Shown here piece after piece: positions 47,721 through 55,961 of a DNA stretch of 64,000 nucleotides. Source of the DNA: Photobacterium sp. CCB-ST2H9 (lineage in GTDB: Bacteria; Pseudomonadota; Gammaproteobacteria; Enterobacterales; Vibrionaceae). How positions within the stretch are numbered: position 1 is the stretch's first letter; each line of letters opens with the position of its first letter. The notes under the pieces are model-generated. The model was given only the letters and a program-made list of their open reading frames with translations, was not told the DNA's origin and ran no database searches. The position numbers and the translations under genes are program-made. Where the stretch lies: NCBI RefSeq assembly GCF_023151555.2, contig NZ_CP100425.1:1488001-1552000 (forward strand). The letters are read 5' to 3'.

Positions 47721-48926
47721 ATGAAAAACCCTGCTTTTGCCAATTTAATCCCAGATCAAAATGGAATGTTTGGCGTCTACGGCGGTGAAGCCGAAAATTC
47801 AGAATTAAAGTCAGCGATGAATGAGGTCAGAGAAGCATTCTATCACATCATTCAAGATGACTTATTCAATGAAGAAATGACACGGTTACGTAAAACCTAT
47901 ATCGGACGACCAAGTCCCATTTACTTTGCAAAGAACCTTTCTGAGAGAATTGGCGGAGCAAAGATATACCTGAAACGTGAAGATTTAAATCACACGGGTG
48001 CCCATAAAATTAACCACTGTATTGGTGAAGTTCTGCTTGCAAAGAAAATGGGCAAGAAAAAAATATTAGCTGAAACGGGTGCAGGACAGCATGGTGTTGC
48101 TCTTGCGACTGTTTGTGCTTTGATGGGCATGGCATGTGAAATCCATATGGGGCAGGTCGATATTGAAAAAGAACGCCCTAATGTGAATAAAATGAAATTG
48201 CTGGGATGCAAAATTGTTCCTGTAACTTCGGGTAAGGCGACTTTAAAAGAAGCAGTCGATAGTGCATTTTCGGCATATCTGGATGATATGCAGAATAACT
48301 TTTTTGCAATCGGCTCCGTTGTTGGTCCTGCGCCTTACCCGGAGATGGTGCAATATTTTCAATCTGTCATTGGAAGAGAGGCATCTGCCCAGTTTCTGGA
48401 GATGACAAATGAACAACCGACAATCGTTGCGGCTTGTGTCGGTGGCGGCTCAAATGCATTAGGCTTATTCAGCGGTTTTCTGTCAGATGAAAACGTGAAG
48501 TTAGTGGGAGTTGAAGCTGCGGGTAAAGGATTAGATTCAGGAGAACATGCCGCGACCCTAACAGCAGGTAAATTCGGAACAATGCACGGATTTAAATGTT
48601 TATACCTGCAAGAAGAGGATGGTACTCCGATGGATGCCCATTCCATCGCTTCAGGATTAGATTATCCCGGTGTCGGTCCACAACATTGTTATTTAAGAGA
48701 TGCTCAGCGGGTTGAGTATCATTCAATTACAGATGATGAATGTATTGAAGCCTTTTTAACTTTGTCCAAATATGAAGGAATCATCCCCGCATTAGAAAGT
48801 TCTCATGCGATTGCATGGGCTGCAAAAGAAGCTAAAAATTTATCATCTAAAGAATCCATCCTGGTTAATCTTTCAGGAAGAGGTGATAAAGATATCGATT
48901 TTGTGCTTCATAAAGTTGGGTTGTGA
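47721..48926 (+). CDS. Tryptophan synthase beta-like enzyme (TrpB homologue)
   Basis: A 401-residue PLP enzyme of the TrpB1 type. The catalytic set is intact: Lys96 in GAHKIN, Glu118 in AETGAGQHG, the phosphate loop GGGSN (241-245), Asp314 in GLDYPGVGP and Ser385 in LSGRGDK. It should replace the hydroxyl of serine with a nucleophile. Two oddities: no trpA lies nearby, and the N-terminal FGG-Y-VPE segment, which helps form the TrpA interface, reads [12 protein letters not shown]. The usual KINN is KINH. I infer that it accepts a nucleophile other than TrpA-channelled indole. It abuts the UbiD-like gene (one base). Confidence 0.88.
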   Translation: MKNPAFANLIPDQNGMFGVYGGEAENSELKSAMNEVREAFYHIIQDDLFNEEMTRLRKTYIGRPSPIYFAKNLSERIGGAKIYLKREDLNHTGAHKINHCIGEVLLAKKMGKKKILAETGAGQHGVALATVCALMGMACEIHMGQVDIEKERPNVNKMKLLGCKIVPVTSGKATLKEAVDSAFSAYLDDMQNNFFAIGSVVGPAPYPEMVQYFQSVIGREASAQFLEMTNEQPTIVAACVGGGSNALGLFSGFLSDENVKLVGVEAAGKGLDSGEHAATLTAGKFGTMHGFKCLYLQEEDGTPMDAHSIASGLDYPGVGPQHCYLRDAQRVEYHSITDDECIEAFLTLSKYEGIIPALESSHAIAWAAKEAKNLSSKESILVNLSGRGDKDIDFVLHKVGL

Positions 48927-48927
48927 A

Positions 48928-50304
48928 ATGAGTTTCGATCTGCGGGCTGTGCTGAATCAATTGGAAGGTTCAGGTGTCAGCATCAAGACGGTTGGTGATT
49001 TCATGTCACCAACTTATGAGATACCTGGCCATTATATGAATAACGCAGCAACCGTACCTGGTTCAGGAAAAACAGGTCATGAGCAAGCTTACATATACGC
49101 CAATAACGGCACTCAATTTCCGGTGTTAATGGGGTTATTTGGGAATAGAGAAATCAATCGAAAGATTCTGTCCGAAAGTTGTTTCAGAGATGACAGTTTA
49201 CACTGTAAGGATTTAAGTCCGGTATGGGTTGATAAGCCTGTCTGTCAGGAAAGTCATTTTCAATTAGATTTGCTCTCATTACCTGCTCTTAAAGTAACAC
49301 CACAGGATGCAGGCGCATTTTTTACATCAGGTGTCGTTTGTGCAAGGCACCATAAAACCGGTGCCTATACCAGTTCTATTCATCGATTGAAAGTTGTAGA
49401 TAAAAGTCATGTGACTTTAGCCCTACGGCCTGGAAGTGGGCTTTTCAGCTGTTACCAAGAAGCTTTGAAACAAAATAAAACTCTGCCAATCTCGATTTGT
49501 ATTGGTATACCCCCTGTATACTATTTGCTCACTTCATTATCGACAGCCAGATTCTCATCAGGTATCTGCAAACTGAAAGAGATGAGTAAAGTAGTTGGCC
49601 AGGCCGTTCGAATTGCGAAAAACGTTACAAATTCAGCTTATTGTTACGCAGACAGTGAGATTGTCATTGAAGGGGAAATGACAACGACAACTTGTAATGA
49701 AAGCAATAGAAAAGCAGAGGCATACTCAATGCCGGAGTTTCTTGGCTACATGGGGGAGGCAAAAGAAAATCTTCCGCTCGTTAAAATCACAGGCATCTTC
49801 CACAGAGAAAATCCGATCTATCAAACATTTTTAGGTCCGGGAAAAGAACAGTCAGAGCTGCTTGCGATTCCGACTGAGATCTCTTTGAAAGAAGTTGTCA
49901 GGAAAGAATTCGATCAATTTTTTGATTTAATGGATGTGTATTGTCCCAGTTATGGTGGCGGGCAGCTGTCAGTCATCTTAAGTATCCGGAGAAAGTCACA
50001 TTTCATTCCATTTTCAGAATTAAGAGATTTTATTTACGAGCACCATCCGCTTTGTAAGCATGTATATGTTGTTGATGACGACATCGATCACTTGTCAAGT
50101 GAGGATTTTTTATGGGCAATGACAACCAGGTTTCAGGTGTCGCAAGATACTTACTTGAGAAAAGTGCCGGGCTTTATCATGGACCCGTCTCAATACACCG
50201 GTTATATGAATTCAAAAGATCCAGAAAGTGATTTGACATTATATGACTTAACCAAGCCATTGAAAATATCAAACAGGTTTGTTCGGTATCAGCAAATATT
50301 ATAA
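48928..50304 (+). CDS. UbiD-family decarboxylase
   Basis: A 458-residue UbiD-family protein (prenylated-FMN-dependent (de)carboxylase). Family features: NNGTQFPVLMGLFGNRE (about 60-74), TGAYTSSIHRLKVVDKSHVT (about 145-162, the prFMN/metal region), SEIVIEGEM (about 243-251) and VKITGIFHRENPIYQTFL. The loop normally reading PEGPFGE is shortened to PEFLGYMGE, so the catalytic acid needs modelling. No UbiX flavin prenyltransferase is in the window; a chromosomal one could serve. I start at ATG 48928 directly after the trpB stop; longer frames run into trpB. Likely role: removing a carboxyl from a chorismate-derived aromatic intermediate. Confidence 0.82.
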   Translation: MSFDLRAVLNQLEGSGVSIKTVGDFMSPTYEIPGHYMNNAATVPGSGKTGHEQAYIYANNGTQFPVLMGLFGNREINRKILSESCFRDDSLHCKDLSPVWVDKPVCQESHFQLDLLSLPALKVTPQDAGAFFTSGVVCARHHKTGAYTSSIHRLKVVDKSHVTLALRPGSGLFSCYQEALKQNKTLPISICIGIPPVYYLLTSLSTARFSSGICKLKEMSKVVGQAVRIAKNVTNSAYCYADSEIVIEGEMTTTTCNESNRKAEAYSMPEFLGYMGEAKENLPLVKITGIFHRENPIYQTFLGPGKEQSELLAIPTEISLKEVVRKEFDQFFDLMDVYCPSYGGGQLSVILSIRRKSHFIPFSELRDFIYEHHPLCKHVYVVDDDIDHLSSEDFLWAMTTRFQVSQDTYLRKVPGFIMDPSQYTGYMNSKDPESDLTLYDLTKPLKISNRFVRYQQIL

Positions 50305-50313
50305 AGGTGAATC

Positions 50314-50616
50314 ATGGAAATTAATCAGTTAGAAATTCTTCGTGAAGAAATCAATCAGATAGATGTTCAGCTTGTAGAACTACTGGTAAAAAGAGCGAAT
50401 GTTGCATTACAGATAGCAGATCAAAAGCGGAATAGTGTTGATGTCGTAGAAGCAAAAGGACGAGTAGAGATCGTTTTAAGTAAAGTGAGAGAATTAGCGT
50501 TGAATTTTCACGGGGATGATAAGTTTATTGAATCTGTTTATAAGGTAATCATTCATGAGTTAACACAAATGCAGCTGATCAAAAAGGGACTTATCAATCA
50601 TGACATCAATGGTTAA
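50314..50616 (+). CDS. AroQ-fold chorismate mutase/pyruvate-lyase-like protein
   Basis: A 100-residue all-helical AroQ-class protein. Active-site Arg10, Arg27, Lys38 and Arg50 align with E. coli chorismate mutase, but the Glu after the third Arg is Val51. An Arg-Val there, with FIESVYKVIIHELTQMQLIK following, matches isochorismate-pyruvate lyase (PchB) better than a true mutase. It may rearrange or eliminate pyruvate from chorismate, isochorismate or an amino-deoxy form. It is too short to be a bifunctional P- or T-protein. It overlaps the B3/B4 gene by 17 bases. Confidence 0.8.
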   Translation: MEINQLEILREEINQIDVQLVELLVKRANVALQIADQKRNSVDVVEAKGRVEIVLSKVRELALNFHGDDKFIESVYKVIIHELTQMQLIKKGLINHDING

Positions 50617-51307
50617 TTACTCAAAAGATATCGTTGACCTTTTACCTGAACTGCATGTTTGCTGTCTTCGAATTGAGAATCTTCATGATCGTGTTGATGT
50701 GACAGATTCTGTGAATGAAAATATTGTCTTTGCAAAGCAAACAATCGATAAGTTGCAGACAGAAAGCGCAATTGACTCTATCAGTCACTGGCGTCGAGCT
50801 TACAGAAAAGCAGGGATAGAGCCGACAAAATTTCGAATGGCAGCTGAATCATTACTGAGACGGCTCAGAAAGCAAGGTAATTTACCAGAAACATTACACC
50901 CGTTAGTTTTAATTTGTAATGCATTGTCAGTTAAGCATTGTTTACCTATTGCTGTGCTGGATACAGATGAAATCAACGGAAATTTATGGGTTTCCTATAC
51001 AAAGGGAGGTGAGCGTTATTTAGATTTTAATGGGAACGAAATTTTAATGCCCTCGAATGAAGTTTCATTTATCGATGAGAAAAATAATGCGCATGCCAGA
51101 AAGTGGTCTCATAAGCAAAGTGGTTTATCTGTCGTTAGAAACAGCACCCAAAATGCAATTATTATTATAGAGGCTTTATCTCCACTCCAAAATAATGAGA
51201 GTTTGCCAGTCATTGAAGAGTTGAAAAGTTTGATTGACAAGTATTGGCCTGGTTCAATCGCTGAGTGTAGTATCAGACATTCAAATATGCTTATCTCGAA
51301 TTATTAA
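50600..51307 (+). CDS. B3/B4 tRNA-editing-domain protein
   Basis: A 235-residue stand-alone homologue of the B3/B4 editing domain of the phenylalanyl-tRNA synthetase beta subunit (HWRRAYRKAGIEPTKFRMAA, LVLICNALSVKHCLPIAVLD and RYLDFNGNEILMPSNEVSFI are the family landmarks). In PheRS this domain hydrolyses tRNA(Phe) carrying wrong aromatic amino acids. Placed inside an aromatic amino-acid operon, it may clear mischarged tRNA formed by the product. That is inference; some B3/B4 proteins have unknown roles. ATG 50600 or 50609 could be the start. Confidence 0.85.
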   Translation: MTSMVNYSKDIVDLLPELHVCCLRIENLHDRVDVTDSVNENIVFAKQTIDKLQTESAIDSISHWRRAYRKAGIEPTKFRMAAESLLRRLRKQGNLPETLHPLVLICNALSVKHCLPIAVLDTDEINGNLWVSYTKGGERYLDFNGNEILMPSNEVSFIDEKNNAHARKWSHKQSGLSVVRNSTQNAIIIIEALSPLQNNESLPVIEELKSLIDKYWPGSIAECSIRHSNMLISNY

Positions 51308-51421
51308 AATTTATCTTAACCAATTCTTTATTGGCTGATGTCTATTTAGGTATTCAAAAAGTTTTACTTATTGGCCCACATAATTTCTCAAATTGTTGAG
51401 TTTTTTCATGTTGAGGTCAAA

Positions 51422-52075
51422 ATGAAAGCTGTAATCATATCAGGTTCAGAAAGAAGAAATGGTGTTACCGCTTATGTTTCTGAACTTATTCAGGATAAGT
51501 TGTATGAGAAAAATGTCCATGTAAATGTTATATATCTGTGCGATAAGAAAATATCTGCTTGTGATGGCTGTGGTGGTGACAATGGTTGCAACTATAGACA
51601 GTCTCCCTGTGAAAAATATGATGACATGCCACATATTATTAAAATGATGTGCGAGTCAGATATTATTATTTACACATGTCCAGTTCATGCTTTCGGGATT
51701 AGTCACTTAATGCAGATTTTTCTTGAAAGAGCTGGTGTCGGATATCTGAGGTTTGATCGGCCTCTCGTGAATAAAATTGGTGGCTGCGTCATTGTTGGGA
51801 GGAAATATAGTTTAGGCAGTGCACATGATCAAATCATAAATAACATGCTATTAAATCGAATGATTATTCCTGGTGCTGGATTTCCAGTGCTTATCCATGG
51901 CTGTGAAAAAACGAAGGGAATTACAGACATTGAGGAGAGTGTTGCTTTGGAGCAAATGGTTGACAGATTAGTTGAAATCCGAAGTTCTGTGAATGTGAAT
52001 GCATTAAATTTTAATCATCCAAATGAAAGAAAGCTCAAAGAAATCATGGAGAAAGATAGTGAAAGGGTTAATTGA
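51422..52075 (+). CDS. Flavodoxin-fold NAD(P)H:FMN reductase with Cys cluster
   Basis: A 217-residue flavodoxin-like protein: FMN phosphate loop SGSERRNGVT (7-16), TCPVHAFGISHLMQIFLERA (split around 82-102) and GAGFPVL. Cys47, Cys50, Cys56 and Cys63 sit in ACDGCGGDNGC then PCEKYDDM, close to the cluster motif of iron-sulfur flavoproteins but with wider spacing. It could supply electrons or reduced flavin, possibly to the UbiD-family enzyme. Start ATG 51422; a 114-base gap precedes it and it overlaps the TrpE-like gene by 17 bases. Confidence 0.82.
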   Translation: MKAVIISGSERRNGVTAYVSELIQDKLYEKNVHVNVIYLCDKKISACDGCGGDNGCNYRQSPCEKYDDMPHIIKMMCESDIIIYTCPVHAFGISHLMQIFLERAGVGYLRFDRPLVNKIGGCVIVGRKYSLGSAHDQIINNMLLNRMIIPGAGFPVLIHGCEKTKGITDIEESVALEQMVDRLVEIRSSVNVNALNFNHPNERKLKEIMEKDSERVN

Positions 52076-53558
52076 AGTTATCAGCCATACTGAAAAAGTC
52101 ATCTCAGACAATGACTCGATCTGTATTTATAACCAGTTGCGAAAGAAATATCATGAAGATGAGTTGTTTCTGCTCGAGTCAATGACTGGTCCAGAAAAAG
52201 ATTGCAAAAATACAATCATTGCGTTTGAACCTATTTTTAACTTGAAACTCAATGATAATGTCCTGTCTTTATCTGGGAATGAAGATATTCTTGGTTTGAT
52301 GAGAGTGAGTGATAAATTATCATCTTTTGAGTTCCTAGATGAGTACTCCATTCAGATTCAGACGTTTAACGATCTGATTTCACTCTTAAGAAGTATTGAG
52401 TCATTATTTCATGTCGTTGATGAAGGGGTGAGTACAAGTACAAACTTCGGATTCTGGGGTTACTTTGGATACGATACTATTTTTCTCATAGAGGATATCG
52501 AGAGAAAAATATCAAGAGATAAAAATTTATCTACGATTAATCTGACTATATTTTCAGGCGTCATCAATCTTGATATAAAGAGTCACACCATACATTTAAC
52601 CCGAAATCAGAGCAATTATTTTCAAAGTTTCGATCTTTCATTAGTGAAAAATCTCATTAAAACGCCATTTCATTATGAGTTTAACCACAATTTTTCCAGT
52701 CATAGTATTTCATCTCCCACTGTCGATAAAGAGATGTATACGACCTGGTTTGATAAAGCCAAAAGTCATATCGATATTGGTGATATATATCAAATCCAAT
52801 TGGGGCATGAAATAAATATAACGTCAGAAATAATACCATTTGATGTTTACTTACGATTGCGTCAATTTAACCCATCACCCTATATGTATTATTTTAAAAC
52901 ATCTGATGGATTTCATGTGATTGGAGCAAGTCCGGAAATGTTTGTGACTTTAACCAATGACCGTGAAATTGTGATGAGACCAATTGCGGGTACAATCAGA
53001 AACTCGTCTGATCCAGATGAGAAAAAGTCAAATATTCATAAGCTGCTCTCGGATGAAAAAGAAAATGCAGAGCATTTGATGCTGGTTGATCTCTGTCGAA
53101 ATGATATCTCCAGAATTTGTGAACCTGTTTCACTATTTGTTGATGAATTGATGATTACAGAAGAATACTCACACGTGATTCATATTGTTTCTAATGTTAT
53201 TGGGAAGATTTCAGCACAATTTGATAAATACGATGCTTTAGCCGCTACGTTTCCTGCAGGCACGATGACGGGAACACCAAAAATAAAGGCAACGGAAATT
53301 ATTGAAGACACGGAGAGGACCTCAAGAGGCATTTATGCAGGGTGTGTGGGGTATTTAGGGTTTAATGACACAATTTTGTCTGCACTTTGTATTCGGACGG
53401 CAGTTTACAGAAATGGTGTCTATACGATTCGTGCTTCCGGAGGGATCGTTGAAGATTCCCTGAGCCATGGCGAGTGGTCTGAAACAATCAGCAAACTCAG
53501 TTCGACTTATTTTGCAATCACCAACAAGGATTTAATCAGTGAAGATTTTATTAATTGA
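52059..53558 (+). CDS. Anthranilate synthase component I-like (TrpE family)
   Basis: A 499-residue chorismate-utilising enzyme. N-terminal LLESMTGPEK, then a C-terminal core with NPSPYMYY, RPIAGT (308-313), ENAEHLMLVDLCRND (about 335-349), GTMTGTPK (about 408) and GGIVEDSLSHGEWSET. Ala in PIAGT, rather than Lys as in PabB, indicates amination at C2 (anthranilate or 2-amino-2-deoxyisochorismate type) rather than para-aminobenzoate. The LLES motif hints at a retained effector site. I start at GTG 52059 with GGAG seven bases upstream. Coupled to TrpG by a 20-base overlap. Confidence 0.86.
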   Translation: MKGLIEVISHTEKVISDNDSICIYNQLRKKYHEDELFLLESMTGPEKDCKNTIIAFEPIFNLKLNDNVLSLSGNEDILGLMRVSDKLSSFEFLDEYSIQIQTFNDLISLLRSIESLFHVVDEGVSTSTNFGFWGYFGYDTIFLIEDIERKISRDKNLSTINLTIFSGVINLDIKSHTIHLTRNQSNYFQSFDLSLVKNLIKTPFHYEFNHNFSSHSISSPTVDKEMYTTWFDKAKSHIDIGDIYQIQLGHEINITSEIIPFDVYLRLRQFNPSPYMYYFKTSDGFHVIGASPEMFVTLTNDREIVMRPIAGTIRNSSDPDEKKSNIHKLLSDEKENAEHLMLVDLCRNDISRICEPVSLFVDELMITEEYSHVIHIVSNVIGKISAQFDKYDALAATFPAGTMTGTPKIKATEIIEDTERTSRGIYAGCVGYLGFNDTILSALCIRTAVYRNGVYTIRASGGIVEDSLSHGEWSETISKLSSTYFAITNKDLISEDFIN

Positions 53559-54120
53559 TGCGTATGACAGCTTTGTTTATATCGTCAAAAATTATATTGA
53601 AGTGATTGGCTTTCAAACTGATGTCGTTCGGTGTGATAAAGTCAATCTTGAATCGTTGAATGACTATCATGCTATTATTCTGGGGCCTGGGCCCGGACAC
53701 CCATGTGAGAGTGGTTACCTGGATATCATCAGGCGGGTTGAAGGAAAAATTCCGATTTTTGGTATTTGCCTTGGAATGCAATCGATTGCGGAGTTTTATG
53801 GTGTTTCAGTGAAACCGGCTGTAAACCGTGTGCATGGAAAGGTGAGTTTGATTGAACATGATCAAATGGGCTGCTTCCAGCAATTGAAGTCACCCTTAAA
53901 AGTCACCCGATATCATTCACTGATTGCATCAAGAGACGATATTAAATCGGATTCGGAATTAGTCATTACCTCTGAATCTATTGATGACAACTACATCATG
54001 GGTATTCGACATAAAGCGTTTGTGATCGAAGGGGTTCAGTTTCATCCTGAAAGCATATCGACTGAACGGGGTGCAGACATATTAATCAACTTCTTTAAGC
54101 ATGCAGGACTATACAATTAA
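53539..54120 (+). CDS. Anthranilate/aminodeoxychorismate synthase glutaminase (TrpG/PabA)
   Basis: A 193-residue class I glutamine amidotransferase. The catalytic triad is present: Cys77 in GICLGMQ, His169 and Glu171 in VQFHPES; DAYDSFVYI and ILGPGPGHP are also typical. It delivers ammonia from glutamine to the TrpE-like partner. GTG start at 53539 overlaps that gene's end by 20 bases, so the two are made together. Last gene of the operon; the terminator lies 277 bases on. Confidence 0.88.
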   Translation: MKILLIDAYDSFVYIVKNYIEVIGFQTDVVRCDKVNLESLNDYHAIILGPGPGHPCESGYLDIIRRVEGKIPIFGICLGMQSIAEFYGVSVKPAVNRVHGKVSLIEHDQMGCFQQLKSPLKVTRYHSLIASRDDIKSDSELVITSESIDDNYIMGIRHKAFVIEGVQFHPESISTERGADILINFFKHAGLYN

Positions 54121-54396
54121 TATGTGTATGATTTGTACCTTTTCATGTATTTGCTGAATGCATTTATCAGACTTGTTTCCTATTAAATTCTAATATGCAA
54201 TTGGTATGTTTACGGGGCAGACAATACTGAATATTTTTATACATAGATTTAATATCAGTAAAAATACGGACGCTTTAATTTATTGCTACCTGAGTACCGT
54301 GAAGGTTGTTGTTAAGCCAATCACACAGTCTTCCCAAGCGGTACGCAATAGCGCATATCCTGTTCCCATTAGGAACATTTTCACCACTATTTGTTT
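54121..54396. other. Untranslated region after trpG
   Basis: 276 A+T-rich bases before the operon terminator. TGTTCC-cattA-GGAACA at 54361-54377 is a small inverted repeat. No gene supported. The long leaderless tail could contain a small RNA or be ordinary 3' UTR. Confidence 0.4.
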
Positions 54397-54428
54397 ACCC
54401 GGTATCTTTTTGGTATCGGGTTTTTTTT
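54397..54428 (+). terminator. Intrinsic terminator of the aromatic operon
   Basis: ACCCGGTATC pairs with GGTATCGGGT (10 bp with two wobble pairs) around a TTTTT loop, followed by eight T residues. Confidence 0.92.
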
Positions 54429-54443
54429 ATGTACTGAACATGA

Positions 54444-54470
54444 AAAAGCACAGCGGAAAGCTGTGCTTTT
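54444..54470. terminator. Bidirectional terminator before the OFA transporter end
   Basis: AAAAGCACAGC (54444-54454) pairs with GCTGTGCTTTT (54460-54470), five-base loop, T tract on both strands. It lies 23 bases past the MFS stop codon on the - strand. Confidence 0.92.
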
Positions 54471-54492
54471 ATTCTTGACTGACGTGCTGAAA

Positions 54493-55722
54493 TCAGGCGT
54501 TTGCCAGCTTGTTCTGAAGTGCCTGAATATTGACGGGCTTGGTCATGAAGGCAAGCAAAACGGCGACTCCCAGCATTACGGAACACAGCGTATACGCCAA
54601 TGTGTATGTACCGGTCATATCAACTGCGACAGCAGCAACGACAGGGCCGATGAAGCCACTGATTCCCCAGGCTGTATACAGGACACCGTAGTTGGCACCA
54701 TAATTTTTCAGGCCGTAGAAGTCAGCAGTAATCGACGGGAAAACGGCCAGCAGTGTGCCATAGCCGACACCTGCAACTGCGGCACCGACCATCAGGCTGA
54801 ATTCATTGTCGAAAGTTGCAAACATCACCATGTTGATGGCTTGCATGACGAAGGCTATCAGCAGGGTTTTCACGCCGCCGATCTTATCGGAGAGCATTCC
54901 TGCGACGACCCGGCCACCCGAGTTAAAGACAGCCAGAATCACCACAAGGAAAGCGGCGTCAGATAAATCAGCCTGTGTGGCTGCGATTGAAGTAATGTTC
55001 CCTATGATCATCAGACCGGCAGCTGAAGCGAACGCGTACATGATCCACAGCGAATAAAACTGCGGGGTCTGGATCATCATACGCCAGCTGACATCAACAC
55101 TCGGTGTTTGCGCAGCTTTTGCGGTCGTTGCAGTGGGCGCGGCTGGCACATAGTCTTCCGGCGGGTTTGTGATAGTGCATGCCAGCGGAACAGCGACCAC
55201 CAGAACTGCGATGCCAAGAATCAGAAAACTTTGATTGATCCCGAAGTCAGCAATCAGAGATGCAGTCAGAGGGGCAAGATAAACCGCCGCCAGACCGAAA
55301 CCAGCGGCAATCAAACCATTCACCATTCCTTTTTTAGACGGGTGAAACCATTTCATCGCCGATGGGCTCAGACAGGCATATCCAAAGCCAATGCCGCTGC
55401 CTGTCAGTACGCCGAAAGTAAGGACCAAAAGCAGCGGGCTGGTTGCAAAGCTGGAAATGATCATCCCCAGCCCAACCATCGTCGTTCCTAACAGCAGGAC
55501 TTTACGCGGACCGATTTTATCCTGAAGAATACCGGCCAGTAACAGAGACAGTGAAAAGGTAATGATAGCGACCGTGTAGGGCAGGGATGCATCAGCATTA
55601 GACCACCCCAGATCAACAACCAGCGCTTTCTTGAAGACGCTCCAGGCATACAGAATGCCCATGCACAAGTTTATACAAAAGCCAGCCAGCAAGATTTGCT
55701 TAGCACGATCGAATGTTTTCAT
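54493..55722 (-). CDS. OFA-type MFS transporter (oxalate/formate antiporter family)
   Basis: A 409-residue MFS protein with 12 hydrophobic segments. FCINLCMGILYAWSVFKKAL at the N-terminus and GFGYACLSPSAMKWFHPSKKGMVNG (spans about 105-130, reported in two parts) are hallmarks of the OFA (oxalate:formate antiporter) family; E. coli YhjX is a relative. Substrates in the family are small carboxylates such as oxalate, formate or pyruvate. I start at ATG 55722 (MKTFDRAK), with GAGAGG close upstream. It is convergent with the aromatic operon and looks like native chromosome. Confidence 0.85.
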   Translation of the reverse strand: MKTFDRAKQILLAGFCINLCMGILYAWSVFKKALVVDLGWSNADASLPYTVAIITFSLSLLLAGILQDKIGPRKVLLLGTTMVGLGMIISSFATSPLLLVLTFGVLTGSGIGFGYACLSPSAMKWFHPSKKGMVNGLIAAGFGLAAVYLAPLTASLIADFGINQSFLILGIAVLVVAVPLACTITNPPEDYVPAAPTATTAKAAQTPSVDVSWRMMIQTPQFYSLWIMYAFASAAGLMIIGNITSIAATQADLSDAAFLVVILAVFNSGGRVVAGMLSDKIGGVKTLLIAFVMQAINMVMFATFDNEFSLMVGAAVAGVGYGTLLAVFPSITADFYGLKNYGANYGVLYTAWGISGFIGPVVAAVAVDMTGTYTLAYTLCSVMLGVAVLLAFMTKPVNIQALQNKLANA

Positions 55723-55903
55723 ACGCCTCTCTAACACCGTAGCGGTCTTGATTTGTTTTTTAAACTTTTCTTAATCTGAATCAAAAAAAGATGCACTTCT
55801 TATGGAGGGCGCGGATTCTATCAATAAATTTTTAAGAAATATCGTGAGGAAAAACTTTGTTACAAATGGATGGTGAAGAGGGAGTCGAGAGCTTGCGGGC
55901 AGT

Positions 55904-55944
55904 GATTGGCTCCATCCTCAGAACTGTGGGAGGGGGAGCCAATC
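55904..55944. repeat. 10-bp inverted repeat after ydcH
   Basis: GATTGGCTCC (55904-55913) and GGAGCCAATC (55935-55944) flank a 21-base loop just downstream of the ydcH stop codon on the - strand. Probable transcript-end hairpin. Confidence 0.6.
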
Positions 55945-55961
55945 ATCATGGCTTTTTACCA

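Noticed and set aside
47721..54120. A normal tryptophan operon
   Set aside because: trpC, trpD, trpF and trpA are missing, and the UbiD, AroQ and B3/B4 genes do not belong to tryptophan synthesis.
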